A stretch of DNA of 64,000 bases from positions 39,629,548 through 39,693,547 of the forward strand of contig OW388299.1 of the NCBI GenBank assembly GCA_936450465.1, in the 5' to 3' direction. Below are positions 1-15,904 of this stretch, piece by piece. Origin of the DNA: Gibbula magus. Lineage: Eukaryota; Mollusca; Gastropoda; Trochida; Trochidae. Made by a program: the position numbers and the translations under genes. The notes beneath the pieces are model-generated. The model was not told the origin of the DNA and searched no databases. It saw only the letters and a list, made by a program, of their open reading frames with translations. Each line of letters starts with the position of its first letter. Position 1 is the stretch's first letter.

Positions 1-1394
1 GGTTTCTGCACAAGTATAATGATGTTGCTAAATTTTAATTGGAAACTAGAAATTAGTATATATTTGGCGGGTGGGGATGAATATGTAAGTTAAGTGAAAT
101 TATTTGAACTGATATCAGCACATATTGGATGTTGGCATGTATTAAACGCAAATAAAATTTTATGAAACAGAATGGATGTACCTTTAATTGCACGTGCAAA
201 TCATGCAATCACGGACATTTCGGAATGTTAACAACTCAATCGCACGTGCTTCTTGAGGAGTTTATAGGTTATGTAATAATGACGAAACCCCGCACGTGCA
301 GCGCATGCAATCTGAGGAATGCGAAGTTAAACAAACAATTGACACGCACTTGCAATGTGAAGTGTACTGCCTCGACTTCGATCCACGAAGCCAAGAAAAT
401 GGCGGTTAAGATGATTTACATTACACAGTGTAAGGCTAAAATGACAGATGTGTACATATATGTAAGTCTATTTTTTACTTATTCAAAACGTATGTATAGT
501 TATCGTCATACTGCAAGAAAGTTTCTTGAAAAATAGTCAACTAAAGTTAAAACAAACTGTAACGATAATCAATGGAAAGTCATGTAAAATACTTACTAGT
601 ACTTTAGACTATTCATATATGTTCTTTCTTAAAACACATTTATATATAATATTATACATTTGCAATTACCTCATCTCCGGGTTTATAGTAGGAAAATTCC
701 CCTGGGGTAACTTTAAGCCGTCGTCTGTGAAAATAAATTGTATGTCAACGAAAATGAAATAGGTTAAGTGAGGTTTCATGTCACTGTGAAGAGTTTCTTA
801 GGTCTGACAACTGCTCGGGGAGGACATGTCTGGTGCCCTTTTCGCTCTAGCCAATCGGCATTGAGGCTTGGAAATCGTCGGCATGATTCTATAAGGACAT
901 TACACAACTGTGGATAACACTATTTCTTCTTTGCAACATTTCTTGGTTGTCCTTAGATGCCGTTGCTTCGCCAAAATCGGCTCTTTCACACCAGGGCCGT
1001 GTTCAAGAGAGGTTTCAAAGTAATCGCTCAAATACAGTGTCCCTCATGTTATACTTCTTGCGCGATCTGATGCACCAAATACTGGGCTTAGTAACTGGGT
1101 CACTATTAGCTGACAGGATATTAAACAGTATTTTATAATAATTTTTTCAAGCGAATATTTTGTCATTTTGGTGGGCTAGGCAAATGGCTCACACGAGCAA
1201 TGTGCTAATATTTTTGGCTTTGAAAAATCATATCCTTGTTATTATCCGTTCGATTTTTACGTTTGATGGCTTGTTTTAAAGACAAATGTATTGGCTTTGC
1301 CGTGGTATATAACATTGGCTAATAATATGATGACAACATTCTGAAATATAATTTCAAACGGACATGGGGTGTTGGCCCCGTTACATCCCTTTAC
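1..1394. other. Left edge, intron of formin B: dispersed repeat, otherwise nothing recognised
   Basis: Bases 1-180 belong to a dispersed repeat also present at 15905-16335 and 21090-21530. From 180 to 1394 I see no exon with good splice sites in a PH-like frame. The short plus-strand open frames here have no recognisable motif. Confidence 0.5.
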
Positions 1395-1514
1395 TTTTTT
1401 ATAGTATATGGGGCTGGATCGTCGACTTCATATTCGTTGTAATCGCTAGTTTCGACAATACAAGCCCCTGCAGATGATACAGGTAATTAACAAGTTTGTT
1501 ATGAAAGCACTCAC

Positions 1515-4236
<2,722 letters not shown>

Positions 4237-4691
4237 GTTTTCTTCCGCTGTAAGCTCGTGATCCTGAAAGAAACCATTTGAAAACTTTAAAAGTTATTGC
4301 CTAGATAAAACTGTATCGTAAACTTGACTTTTAATTCAACACAACTAATTTGCAGGCTGCTTGTGTAAACGCATGTACCAAGAAATATAATGCAATTGTT
4401 TACATTGCGATTATCACATAGATTTCAATAGTTATTATTTATAACCTTGATTACTATAGCGTTATTGATGATGGTTATGACATCGTAGTTTATATTGGTT
4501 TCAATAACTATTGTGCTACTGGTGTAGTGACGACGACGATGATGATGGTGATGGTGATGATGACTTTGATAATGATGACAATGACGACAAAGGAGTAATG
4601 GTGATAATACCAACGATCATGCCATTAAACAATACAACAACAAAAGAAGAAAAATGAAGATTTTAAAAATATTAAAGAGATAGAGAAATTG

Positions 4692-4720
4692 ATAAGATAA
4701 GATAAGATAAGATAAGATAC
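4692..4720. repeat. (GATAA)n microsatellite
   Basis: Five copies of the GATAA pentamer. The same pentamer recurs at 8090-8115, so it may be the tail of a dispersed element. Confidence 0.85.
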
Positions 4721-5159
4721 ACGCTTATACCTACTATATAAAACATATCTTTAATGGCAGATCAATGCGTCGAAATCATATGTTTTAAATGAAAGTGTCA
4801 GGTATTTTTGTTTTCGTCTGGGTGTCGACGTGATACATCAAAGTGATGGACAGGTATGCGCACCTTCCAAAACATCAAACAGGTAATTCATCATTTAGGT
4901 AGATACCTAGCTTATTATAAATCACTAATTGCCTGACCTCATTACACGCATAGAAATATCACTATTTTCGGGTAAGGAGGTTTTGATCAACACGTTGGCT
5001 ATCGATAATTAATTTTGTGGCGTTAGTTTTCTTATAAATATAAGTATATTTATAGATATCGGATATAAAGAGAATCTTACTTATAGGCGATACACCTCGT
5101 CAGCTGTCAGCAAAAGAATAAAAATATCTAAGCATAAAACCACAGGATTTATTGTAGAG

Positions 5160-5670
5160 TCTACATAGACATTATTACCCGAGGAAGTATGAGACGAGTT
5201 TGAATTTGTGTATTGCGGGAGCGAGAGCGAGGGTTAAACACAAATAGGCATGTGTTTCCTAAAAGTCATATGGCACGTTTTCGATGGTCGTTATTTTTAT
5301 TACCCATTCTTTTCCATTTCAATTACTCGAAATAGGCTGAAAACGGCCCACTTCTCAAGCTACAACGAGGCCACCAACAAGTGTTATCAGTTCATCCTTT
5401 CATGTCTTTGTTATCTTATCTTGTTGTCTTTGTTATCTCATTATCATATTAATATGTATCTTGTATATAACTTGCTGTTTCCATATGCTTGATAATGACG
5501 TAAGGATCTAGACCGAAACGTCGCCATTGTTAAATACATCGTCCAAAATATATTTGTCTTTTCTGTAATACCAACTTCTAGAATGGCACAAAACTTTAAT
5601 CGAAATAAGACGTCACGGGCGACGAATTTCAGGAGCACGTGGTGAAACAATTGTCAACCTGGTTCCCGCG
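5160..5670 (+). repeat. Dispersed repeat, copy 1 ('CCCGAGGAA' family)
   Basis: It shares ACCCGAGGAA, a degenerate ACGAGTNTGAATTTGTGTATTGC and GGTGAAACAAT blocks in the same order with 10540-10800, and partly with 52997-53080 (plus) and 20495-20570 (minus). No coding capacity was recognised. This copy is broken by a foldback insertion at 5654-5720. Confidence 0.5.
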
Positions 5671-5720
5671 CCTCGTTCCGCTTGCGTTACAGTGAGCGGA
5701 ACAAGGCCCGGGAATCAGGT
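5654..5720. mobile_element. 67-bp foldback insertion with 11-bp direct repeats
   Basis: A near-perfect hairpin (AACCTGGTTCCCGCG arm against CCGGGAATCAGGTT) is flanked on both sides by TGAAACAATTG (5643-5653 and 5721-5731). The related repeat copy near 10783 has GGTGAAACAATGG without the hairpin, which looks like the empty site. Confidence 0.6.
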
Positions 5721-6589
5721 TGAAACAATTGAGTTTCAGCCACAGAAGATGCATGTCCTTTTAACGTTATTTGTAATTAGACAATTCATTACGCATGTAA
5801 CTGCCAATTTGGTTATTCAATAGTGATATCAGAAAGGCCATTAAGTTTGACGTGATCATCATTATGGCATCATGTCATTCTGATGCTATAAATTGTATGT
5901 AACGTTATTACATACGTTACCAGGGTATCGATGAGGTAACGGTATTATTAGACCATAAAGGTAGATATCTTTGGCCAAATAATCCGTTATTATTGCTTGA
6001 TCTTGACATATTTAATGATACGATAGATAACCCATGAATTTACCTCGCGGTTAAATAACATCGTAATCTCATATAACAAAGGAAATCTGTATTTTTAGTC
6101 ATTGTCTTGAAAGGTCTCAACTTGTAAAATGATGTTTTTAGAATGACACATAGCAAATTAGCACCAGGAAACAATTTAGAAATATATTACCGGCGATAAC
6201 CAAAAGTGATTAACCAAACACAGTACGATACTGAAATTCGATATACAGGGGAGATAACTTATAACGAATTCATTTTTTTACCTTTGCACTTTTAATAGAT
6301 TATAACGCAAAATAAAGTGTTTATCATAAAACAGAGGCAAGTGCGTTCAATTATAATACAATGATTTAATTATCATAAACAAAACAGCAATTTGACTTTC
6401 TAATGTGCTTGTTTATATGACACTGTTAATGAACATGGCATCCTCGGTTACATTGGGTTTTATGTATCATAGTGGAGAGTAACGGAGAATATATAAAACC
6501 CTGAGTAACCGAAGATGTGAACCTGGATGCATCAAAAACTGGCAACGGAAACAGTATCCTACCTCTTTACAGTAGTTAGTGATGTGCGA

Positions 6590-6990
6590 GTTAAGTAGGA
6601 ACTCTGGAGAGTACTTACGAGTACTCTTTGTCAGTACCATTTGAGGGTACTTTTGTACTCGTGGGAGTACTTTATATGTGAGTACTATTTGTGAGTACTC
6701 TAGTACTATTTGTGAGTATTCTAGTGCTATTTGTGAGTATTCTAGTGCTATTTGTGAGTATTCTAGTGCTATTTGTAAGTACTCTGGTACTATTTGTGAG
6801 TACTCTTGTACTAGTTGTGAGTATTCTAGTGCTATTTGTGAGTACTCCTGTACTCGTGAGAGTACCCGTATGTTCGTGAGTGCACTATTTGAGGTATTAT
6901 TGTAGTCGTCAGAGTACTATTTGGGAAAACCCGTGTATTTTTGTGAGTACTATTTGTGAGTAGTCTAGTACTCGTAAGAATACTATATGT
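6590..6990. repeat. AGTACT-rich minisatellite, about 21-bp unit
   Basis: Degenerate tandem copies of a unit like CTAGTGCTATTTGTGAGTA; the best run is at 6690-6850. AGTACT palindromes recur through it. The two overlapping plus-strand frames here translate the repeat and are not genes. Confidence 0.85.
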
Positions 6991-6994
6991 GAGT

Positions 6995-7275
6995 ATTTGT
7001 TGGAGTAAAATTAGCGCCTATTACCTACGAGGGCAATCATATCGGGGTTCATATTTTTCATACGATGCCCTAGGGCAAAATATCACTTTGTCATGGTGAC
7101 TTGACGTCATAAAAAATGCTATGACTTAAAAACGGATGTTACCGTATTTTAATTAATTTCATGACTTCGGTAATAAACAGATTATTATATTCGTGTCTAT
7201 GCCATACTATATTGACGACACTCGTGCCTGAATATCGGTATATCCCTCGTAAATATAGTATGACATAGACACTCA
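6995..7275. repeat. Dispersed repeat copy ('CCCTAGGGCAAAATATCAC' family)
   Basis: The block TACCTACNAGGGCAATNATA through CCCTAGGGCAAAATATCAC and GACGTCATAAA is repeated at 8388-8500. A downstream block with ATAGTATGACATAGACACT is repeated at 9070-9180. The two parts are contiguous here but split at the other locus. Confidence 0.65.
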
Positions 7276-8387
7276 TATAATATTCTATAAACTGTAGTAT
7301 TCGAGGGAGTACTTGTTGTTGGTACTTTAGTACTCAAGCTATCGAACTTATAACACGTATATATAAAAGTATAACTAGTTTTAAATTGCATATAATTTGT
7401 AGTTGTTGGTAAGGGCATTTAATCACAAACGGGAGACATGATACAGTCTAGAATTTTATATTTGCATTTCATTATATTACGTTTCTTGGCCAACCCATAA
7501 AATATTTCGTTATTGACAAATAACAATCGGATATTTCCAAAGGTCAAATAAGGAAGTTTCAAGCCATTTATGTTATCATTTCTCAATAATATCATATAGA
7601 CCAGGAAAGTAGTTTTTGAACAATTTGCACTTCAATTGCAAAGTTTAGACATGGCATTTAAAATTTACATTTACACTAATACAAAGTCCAAATTTGGGAA
7701 TTTGTCTTGATTATGGTATTGTTTGCTTTATGCTTTATTCGAGTTTACGAATAGCGATCACGGAGATAACTATTGATGATATGCTTGACATCATATTATG
7801 AATGTATTTATTCACGTGCCTATATGTGTCATGTATGTTTATGATATGTGCATATAACGTAGTGCTCTTAAGTAACGTATAAAAGTTACAATTTGTTATT
7901 TATTCACAGGACAAATGGATGTTTTTTTGAGAGACAAAATTCGAGCGGATAGTCATGTTTGTGTATATAATTTTATTTTGTATACCTGTTCAAGTACAAA
8001 TGGGGTACTGAAATCGCTTTTTCAAAATGATTTTTGGCCAGAATGTTAAGCATTTAACTAAAAAATTAATAAAATGTAGAATTTTAATAAGATAAGATAA
8101 GATAAGATAAGATAATATTCATAAATGATGAAGTCAACATAAATAACATTCTTGGACTTTTTTGTTGATGCGTCTTTACTATAGCACGTTTAGTTAAAGA
8201 GATTCGAAAACGACGATTTTTAAAATGTTTAATGTTTTGAAATTTCAAATTCAGTTTATTTGGCTTCCTGGGACATTGTGTATTTCTGTTTTATTCGCGT
8301 TTATCACTCGTGGATTGAATTATCTTTTATTTTGTATGGTATTGTATCTTTCGCGGTTGAATGTATTCTACAACCAATTCTTGTTTA

Positions 8388-9180
8388 TTACCTACAAGGG
8401 CAATAATATCGGATGCGTATTTCTGTACTGTGCCCTAGGGCAAAATATCACTTTGCCATGGTGACATGACGTCATAAACAATGTTATGACATCATTCTTG
8501 GTCTCTGACGTTGCGTTCTAGATTTAGCGACGCTGGATAACCAGCCTATGCTTGAAAGTAGATTTTCCTCAATTTACCCTCTTCGGTATTAAATTGAACA
8601 CTATGCATGTCTATATCAACTAAATGTTCATTTTACAAGCAATGGAAATCGGGTATATGTTTCGAAGAGTATCGTGCAAAAACTCTCATCCGATTTCGTT
8701 ACTCTTCCCATGAAATATTTACTGAAACCGGCAGATATCTAGGTATACTAAGAGAACAAAGAATATGTAAATTATGTGACCATAATGATATAGAGATTGA
8801 ATTACATTTCCTTTTCATCTGCCCTGTGTATAACACTTTACGAACTAAGTATCTAAAACCATACTTTTATAAATACCCAAGCGAAAGAAAATGTGTATCT
8901 CTGTTAACAGATACTAACACATTATCACTACAGAATCTTGCAATGTACATATATTTCGCAATGGATTCAAGAAAACAGATTGTAATAGATAATAACTTGT
9001 TATGACTTACTACTCATATTAACTGTACATGTACTACAAGCCTGTGGTCTTTTCAGTACTGAAATAAGATTGACACGTCATACTATGTTACGACACTCAT
9101 GCCAGAATATCGTTTTCGCTTTTTTGTCTATTATTCCAGCAATCGTGTGGTAAACATAGTATGAAATAGACACTAGGATA
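8388..9180. repeat. Second copy of the 6995-7275 repeat, split by a LINE 3' fragment
   Basis: The left part is 8388-8500 and the right part is 9070-9180. About 560 bp between them holds a LINE-type C-terminal coding fragment, consistent with a nested insertion. Confidence 0.55.
8520..9060 (+). pseudogene. LINE 3' fragment: C-terminal zinc-knuckle region
   Basis: An open frame at 8607-9005 contains REQRICKLCDHNDIEIELHF then LFICPVYNTLR. The CxxC...H...C arrangement plus 'CPvY..lR' is the usual C-terminal end of CR1/L2-like LINE reverse transcriptases. No RT core is present, so it is a 5'-truncated remnant. It is nested in an older repeat. Confidence 0.65.
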
Positions 9181-9198
9181 ATATCATCTAGTTCTTCA

Positions 9199-9538
9199 TT
9201 AAAGATGCAGTAGCACGTTTTTTTTCAGTTTTTTTTCAAATTTTCCATTTATAAGGATAGCTTATGTCATTTACCTTTACTTTAGAGGGTAAAACATCTT
9301 ATTACACAAACCAATTATCCGTAGTGGTAATAACGGTGTTGCATATAAAGCAAAAATTGCATGGCGGCCATTTTACTGTGAACACATTTTATTATTTCGA
9401 ATGACAAAAACGATTCCTATGGTTTTACGGAACCATTCATTTTTTAACCAGAAGACTGTTTTACTATTGGTAACATTATGTTGCAAATACATTTCATCGA
9501 CTTATTTGAGCGAAAAAAACGTGCTACTGCCCCTTTAA
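9199..9538 (-). mobile_element. TTAA-flanked MITE, copy 1
   Basis: Terminal inverted repeats of about 22 bp (GATGCAGTAGCACGTTTTTT left, complement of GGGGCAGTAGCACGTTTTTT right) sit between TTAA at 9199 and 9535. It is non-coding and in opposite orientation to the copies at 27 kb. TTAA targets and G-rich TIRs fit piggyBac-like MITEs; that class is inferred. Confidence 0.8.
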
Positions 9539-10539
9539 GCTGTAACGACTAACTCGCTCGTATGGTCTCTTTGATGAATCGGGAGATATGTTTCCATACC
9601 TTAAAACTCTGTTTTTCCTTATTCCTTCTGTGGCGTGACGCATTGTAACACAAATAATATTATGAACTGGTATGGAGTGCTTTAAGCTGTAACGATATAT
9701 TTCACAGTCACTGTGGTTGTGTATACTGTTCGTTACATAGGATGAAGATTTTATAACCAGGCACAGTTGTTTTTGTTACGGTTCATGCAAACCGTGACGT
9801 CACGAGTATCAAATTTCGGGATTTCCACTGAAAAAAATACATATACATTTCGATTTTATATGAAGGGGGTCAAAATGGCGTCCTTGTCTGACACACACAT
9901 TCGTGCATATTGGTATCTAAACCTACCATCAACGATTTTTATAGAGATATCCTGTGATAAAAAATAAATCATATTTGTTAACTGTTTTCAAGAAATCCTC
10001 TGTCGGTTAATACGGTACATAATATAGTTACAAAATTAAAGGCACCCTTTTAGCGTATAATACAGGACAACATTTCACCAATTTGGTTACATATCCATCA
10101 ATGGTTTCTATTTGACACTACCCGTTGTCAGTGTAGTGTCTGTATAGTGTAATTAAGTTCATATTCCTGGGTTCAAACCGTTACCAATATGGTACACTCT
10201 TCCTTGTGAATACTGTATAACGTACATAAGCATGCGACCGAATATATTCTTGTTGATAGGTTGTCCTCATATCTGGCCTTATAACTTGACATCGACAAGT
10301 CTTAAGATATGACCTACCTCATCACTAGTGTCCATTTTGCACCTGTTAGATCCTGAGCAAGTGAAAGCAACAAATACTGATCACAGGGACATGCTGTCTA
10401 CCTGAGTTATACGATACACTACCGGGTTAACTTTCAAGGTGTGCGCACAGATAACGATTTCTCAGCTAAATAATGCTTTGAGTTAGTTTGTACTCTGCAC
10501 CACGGGGACGTAAATCAATTAACAATAGCATTAGAAAGA

Positions 10540-10800
10540 CATATATAGAGATTATCACCCGAGGAATTAAGTGTGTCATACAATGTATGACTTTTACGAA
10601 ACGAGTGTGATTGTTTGTATTGCCCGAGCGATAGCGAGTTTCGTAAATGGTACACTTTTGAGTGTAATTATTTCTTTATTTTTCATTCTATTCAATTTGA
10701 TTCGCATAAAAATGGCAAGCTACAGTGACGCCACGAACCATTGTTTTATGGCGTCACAGAAGACGAAATACGGGAAGTCGCGGTGAAACAATGGTTGCTA
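10540..10800 (+). repeat. Dispersed repeat, copy 2 ('CCCGAGGAA' family)
   Basis: It matches 5160-5670 in several blocks, including ACCCGAGGAA, ACGAGTGTGA and GGTGAAACAAT, but lacks the foldback insertion. The 71-residue open frame across it has no recognisable domain. Confidence 0.5.
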
Positions 10801-10907
10801 GGCAAACGTGATATGTGCACATGTGCATAATATCAACTCGGTAATTTTCAACCATATGGGTAATACATGTTCATAGACCCTACCCTATTACTATATGCAC
10901 ACCCTTG

Positions 10908-11113
10908 TTTCACCTGAAAAGAAAGTCTACATTTTGAATTACCCGAGTCTCGTTTAAAAATTGTATTTATTATTGTTATTTTCTTATGAATAGATTAATA
11001 ACACACCAGGTTCTCCTGAAAAGCAAGTCTACATTTTGTATTTAACCAAGTCTCCTTTCAAATATTTTGATATAATAATGATAGTCATTTTCTAATGAAT
11101 AAATCAATAACAA
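10908..11113. repeat. Tandem duplication of about 105 bp
   Basis: CCTGAAAAGAAAGTCTACAT at 10913 recurs as CCTGAAAAGCAAGTCTACAT near 11015. The following text (ACCNAGTCTC..., TTTTCTNATGAATANATNAA) also matches. It is diverged and non-coding. Confidence 0.75.
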
Positions 11114-12352
11114 TCCTAATGTAAAGTTCATAGTCTTACCTTCAGTCTACTATAATTTGTTATTTTAAACCGTTAAACTGATGTTTTGCCACAAGAAATA
11201 TGAATGGTAGGATGTAAAATATTCAGCACTACAAGCCAGTCTTGCATTATCATTAACCACTCTAGTCAAAACGAAACACAATCCAATGAAATGATAAGGA
11301 TAAGGAGCTTGACCAAAACAAATGTAAAATTCAAAGAGCTAATATTTGTTTAAAATTCGTGTATATGATGTATGATATATGGCATTTTTTTTTTATATTA
11401 TACGCATATTGGTATCTCGAACTACGATACACAATACGAAAACACCACGGTGTACGTAGTCAGTAAAGTTCAGCAACAATTGGCGCGGCATGCGGCGTGG
11501 GTGGGTAACCCGCTACATTGCTGGATAAACTGTGAGTTTGAAGGGTGATTAACTGCCCCACAAAATATGACACTGAGTTGAGGGTTTTATTGTGTCACCC
11601 TGGGTAAGTACCTTATTCAAAATGTGCCAATGGTCAACCAGCAGTACAATTGGGTACCTGGTAACGTATTAGAGGTAACTTTCTAGCGACATGTATGTCA
11701 GCTAATACTCAGCTTGGGTTAGACCAGTGAAATAATGTTGGTAGTGCCTTGATCATGCACTGGTGAATGGAAAAGAGCGTCATATAAATATTCAGTATTC
11801 ATTATTATTAATTGTATATCCATTAACATAACGAGGCTATAAGCTTCACGATACATTGCCAGAGGCGATCATTTTATAAAATCAATTAATCACTGCCCTA
11901 AGGACAGATATTTCCGTCAAATATTTAAATATATCACTTGGATCGTAAAAATTCAACTGATATTAAAAGTTAAAACACATTTTATGTGTCGAACTTGAAG
12001 AATTGAGCCGTTTTCAATGCTAAACTATATACAAGAAATACCGTCTCAATTGTATTCTTATACCAGATTTCGATACAAAACAACTTCCTCAATAGTATTG
12101 AACGATTCATGATTGAAAGATAACCTAAACAAACTTCCTAATTCCGTCATTATGTAATGCCAACCATCGAAACTATTCAATTGATAATAGTTTACAGAAT
12201 AACAGCATTTTATTGCATTTCAGGGCCAGGAAGCCTGGAATACAGTTTTAGATACATGTTTGATTGATAACAATAAAAGTTGAGTGCTATTGTAATCTGA
12301 ATACCAATCCAGGTAGGTGACTTTGGCTAAGCGGAACAACAAACTATATTTA

Positions 12353-12791
12353 CACTGTCGGCCAAAAGAAATGCCTACTTGATTTTCCTTAAAATGAAAG
12401 ATGAAATTATTTCTGAAATATAATTGATTGTGGTTTCCCCGTTATGCTGAAACAATAATTAATATGAAAGTCCATTGAACTCGTGGAAAAAATAGATTCG
12501 AGTCAATTACATTGAAGAAAACCACGCTCAATGAAGACCGCTATTTCTGGTTGATTCAATCTGATTCATCTGTTTCAAATGTTTTTCCGATCATGCACTG
12601 ATCGAAAACTGAACATTTTCTGTTGTTTCAATTCAACAATCGCCATTCTTTTGTGACATGACAACATCTGAAATTTAATATATTATGCAGAAATGGTGCA
12701 ACTTCATAACGCTATAATATTGCTATTTTTTATTGTAGTTTTTACGAAATCTGATAAGATATCTGGTAGGCGTTTCTTTTGGCCGACGGTG
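12353..12791. mobile_element. Non-autonomous inverted-repeat element (TA-type, family 1), copy 2
   Basis: The left end is CACTGTCGGCCAAAAGAAAT and the right end is the complement of CACCGTCGGCCAAAAGAAAC, both running into GCCTAC. TA dinucleotides flank both sides (12351-12352, 12792-12793). It has the same end structure as 3187-3714. Confidence 0.8.
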
Positions 12792-12942
12792 TATCATATA
12801 TTTATTAGTTAATTATATGATAACAAAGAGTTGAAACGTTGAGTACATGAATACCTAAATATTATAAACTATAACTTAGGTATGGTGGCATATTTAACAC
12901 CATACTTGATTATATAATTTTATATTGAGCATTTTTCATCTA

Positions 12943-13215
12943 CAGTGCCGGACAAAAGTCATGGGAGTAAAATTGCAGTATTCCCGCAATCGTGTCGGAG
13001 CACAGTTGGGTCATGACTGCGTTATTCCTGCGACAGGAACGCGACAGTCTCCCGCCAAATTAGCGTCTCTGTCGCACGATAATTGCGAGATGACTGCGTG
13101 AATGTAGGCGGGGCTATTCCGATGCGTCCAGGTCCCAAATTAAGCTGCTGAGAGCTGATTGGTCTAGTACTGTAGTGGGCGGGCGTAAAGATGAAATGTG
13201 CATTTACTGTCAAAT
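12943..13215 (+). mobile_element. Transposon end fragment, mariner-style TIR (family 2)
   Basis: It begins TA then CAGTGCCGGACAAAAGTCA, followed by GC-rich text with GCAGTA and GCGACAG blocks. The same end, inverted, closes 20214-20459. The opposite end is not evident, so this is a partial or solo end. Confidence 0.6.
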
Positions 13216-13454
13216 GATTGCTGAAGTTGTCGTTGCTTCACGTCGAATAAATACCATAGTGTTATGTTGTGGAATTTACCGGCGGTAACATTTCTTACTT
13301 GTACACATGTTGTATGAGATAATGTTATGTAATAGTGACAAAATGACACACATTCAACATCGGTGTATACTTCATTTTAAATACGACATGAAATAACTAC
13401 AATGTGTTTAAAAAAACAGGCATTATTTGGCTCATGAGACAATGTTAAAAAGGT

Positions 13455-13557
<103 letters not shown>

Positions 13558-14319
13558 AAAAGGAAAACGGTAAGAAGCAGAATGTCTAAGCGAAATATAT
13601 TTAAACTGTATAATGGTAGCATTATAAGATATGTTCGTGAAAGTGTACGTTTGGGGATCTAAATAATAATAATAAAACGAAGATCTGAATAAAATTCTAT
13701 TCTAACAGGTACTAAAGGTTTATCAGTTTAATAATATTACTCACATTAAAACAACCACTATCGACTTTAATTTTTCTTTTTTTTGGACAAAATTTATTTG
13801 TTACACTGGTCGATGACGCTTCTGTCATATCACACAGTTTCTTTTTCTGATACATTGTCCATTTTCTTATCAGACATTTATGGGTACAATCCTTTTTCCC
13901 TGTATATATTTCCCAACGGTAAAACAATAGTGTTGCATGTAGATGGATTAATGTTAGTATAGTGTTTCTCCAAGTACATACATGTGTATAGGGTGTGTAT
14001 GTTTGTATATTATACATTTCCTTAAAGAAGATATCTTACAAAATATGATATATTAGTCTGTGTATATTTTCTTGTAATAATTATCACGTTTCATAGTTCG
14101 GCAAAACCGATTGATAATGCTGTTAGTTACACGGTGTTTTGACAGGTTGCACCGAACTGTAAGACACTTGTATCTTCCGTATTGTCCAAAGGCACCGGTA
14201 CCCCTATGCCAATTGCATCACCGAGTGTACCAACTCCCATTCAAATGGCAATTTAATCACATCAATGGATACCGCCGTGTCAGGCACCGACACACTTGTT
14301 GATCTCGTGATCTACTTCG

Positions 14320-14450
14320 AATAGCACGTCTCTCATTACCCCAGAGTGGGTATCTCGATGTTCTGCCTGTTTCCTTTTATCAATAAATCAACATATTTAT
14401 AAAAGTGCAATCGAGGTGAGATTTGAATAAAATATCTGTCTGTAAACGTT
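14320..14450 (+). mobile_element. LINE 3' tail remnant
   Basis: CGAGGTGAGATTTGAATAAA followed by ATATCTGTCTG matches the 3' ends of the LINE fragments at 14972-15480 and 19745-20213. Only the non-coding tail is left. Confidence 0.6.
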
Positions 14451-14564
14451 CGTGACCATTCTGAAAACAATTTAGTTACTGACTTGAGATTTTAATTGAA
14501 TTCCTTATCATTATTGTGTACACTCAGTCATACCGAAGTTTCCTGAAAATTAACATAAACAATG

Positions 14565-14700
14565 CAAAAATTATATAACGCCTACCCACATTTTTTTAAT
14601 GCTTGTTGGCTAGTTTTTTTTCTTTCTGTGGTGTATGTAACATTTTCTGCTCTATAATCGTCACTCATTTGTTTAAGTATATGTTTGTATGGAGATTTCT
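14565..14700. mobile_element. Truncated family-1 inverted-repeat element
   Basis: ATAACGCCTACCC and GTAACATTTTCTGCT match the left half of the element at 3187-3714. The right end is missing. Confidence 0.45.
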
Positions 14701-14969
14701 TCCTTGTTTAACGATCCCGTCATAATAAATACCTTGAAACCAACAGTTATATCAATTACATGAGATAAATGCTTTGAAGTTTGTGAGAAGGGTACGATTT
14801 GTCTTATCACGCATTACGTAGTGCAATATATACACATATAATGAAATATACCCATGACTTTAACTGTAGAAAGCAACTTATAAAAACGTTAGTTTGTTAA
14901 TATTTCATTTGTACAAACATGTAGTCCTTCATATCCTGTAGATGAGCCCTGAGGGGTAGTTATATACCG

Positions 14970-15480
14970 GACAGACAGACAGACAGACAGATATTTTATT
15001 ACAAAATCTCACCTCATACAAATGTTTATATACAAGTCGATAAAATATAAAGTGATGAGCCATCCCACATGGGATTATGAGAGACTACATATATACATAT
15101 TAAAGGACCTTAATAAAAATAAAATGTACATATTATATAGTATACTATATTATTAAAACCCAAGGTAAATTGTTAAGGTAAAAAGAATTGCTAGATATAT
15201 AAAAGGGATTTTCTAAAATCTAAGACTTCCATGCAGGTTTTGGCAGTAACTCTAAAAATATATGGGCATGACATAATAAATGCAAGCTGTTCCACATCCG
15301 ATATATTATTAAAACTAACATACAAAGTAGAAGATAAAGATAACATATGTTTGGTAACATTTTTGTATAAGGGGCAGTGTAAAAGTACATGAGCTTCATT
15401 TTCAATAAAATCGTTGCAGTTAAAACATACTCTATCTTCCAGTGGTGTGTTATTGTATACCGCTAAAACTGATTATTCAA
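14970..15480 (-). pseudogene. LINE 3' fragment with (GACA)n tail
   Basis: Reading on the minus strand, the frame EDRVCFNCNDFIENEAHVLL then HCPLYKN is the C-terminal zinc knuckle of a CR1/L2-like LINE. It is followed by a 3' UTR, the GAGGTGAGATTTTG block and a tail of CTGT repeats (14972-14992 as GACA on the plus strand). It is 5'-truncated. Confidence 0.7.
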
Positions 15481-15693
15481 CTTATGTGGGGCCGGGGAGA
15501 TATACCACCTCTCATGATGGCTCTTTTGTTTTCAACTTGTGACTATTAAACAAACTTGTCTGTCTGCATGCCTGACTATGGCGAATTAAGCATGTTATCT
15601 TTCTCTCTGTGTGTATTACGAGGGAGACACCGTTCACTCAAAATCGTTATGTAATATAAATACACCCGGTGGTAAATTCACTCAGGCGTTACG

Positions 15694-15723
15694 CCCCCCC
15701 CCCCCCCCCCCCCCCCCCCCCCC
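15694..15723. repeat. Poly-C tract, 30 bp
   Basis: Uninterrupted C30. Length may be unreliable because homopolymers this long are often misassembled. Confidence 0.9.
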
Positions 15724-15857
15724 TTGTCGCAAACCGTCGCATTTGATGTCGGCCATAACATCGCATTATCATAATTAAACCAGAGACGTATATGCATCTA
15801 ATTCCTTGTCTAATTCATTGATTAAACAATTGATATCGGCTCTTAAAGGAACATCCA

Positions 15858-15884
15858 TCTGTCTGTCTGTCTGTCTGTCTGTCT
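15858..15884. repeat. (CTGT)n microsatellite
   Basis: About six copies of CTGT. Its sequence complements the GACA tail at 14972, so it may be another LINE tail. Confidence 0.85.
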
Positions 15885-15904
15885 ATGCAAAACGTTGTGT
15901 TCTA

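Noticed and set aside
162..762. Frames of 124 and 78 residues at the left edge
   Set aside because: They overlap the dispersed repeat, show no domain and have no supporting splice signals.
1395..1445. Possible formin B exon 5 on the minus strand (NDYNEYEVDDPAPYTIKK frame)
   Set aside because: The phases would fit (2 in) and splice signals exist, but the acceptor is weak (AAACTAG), the phase out differs from formin A and the peptide does not look like PH strands. Undecided, so not listed as a feature.
13712..14302. Possible transposase remnant (minus frame with WEIYTGKKDCTHKCLIRKW; plus frame at 14111)
   Set aside because: The IYTGKK word is reminiscent of piggyBac transposases, but there is no catalytic aspartate context or continuous match, so it is too weak to call.
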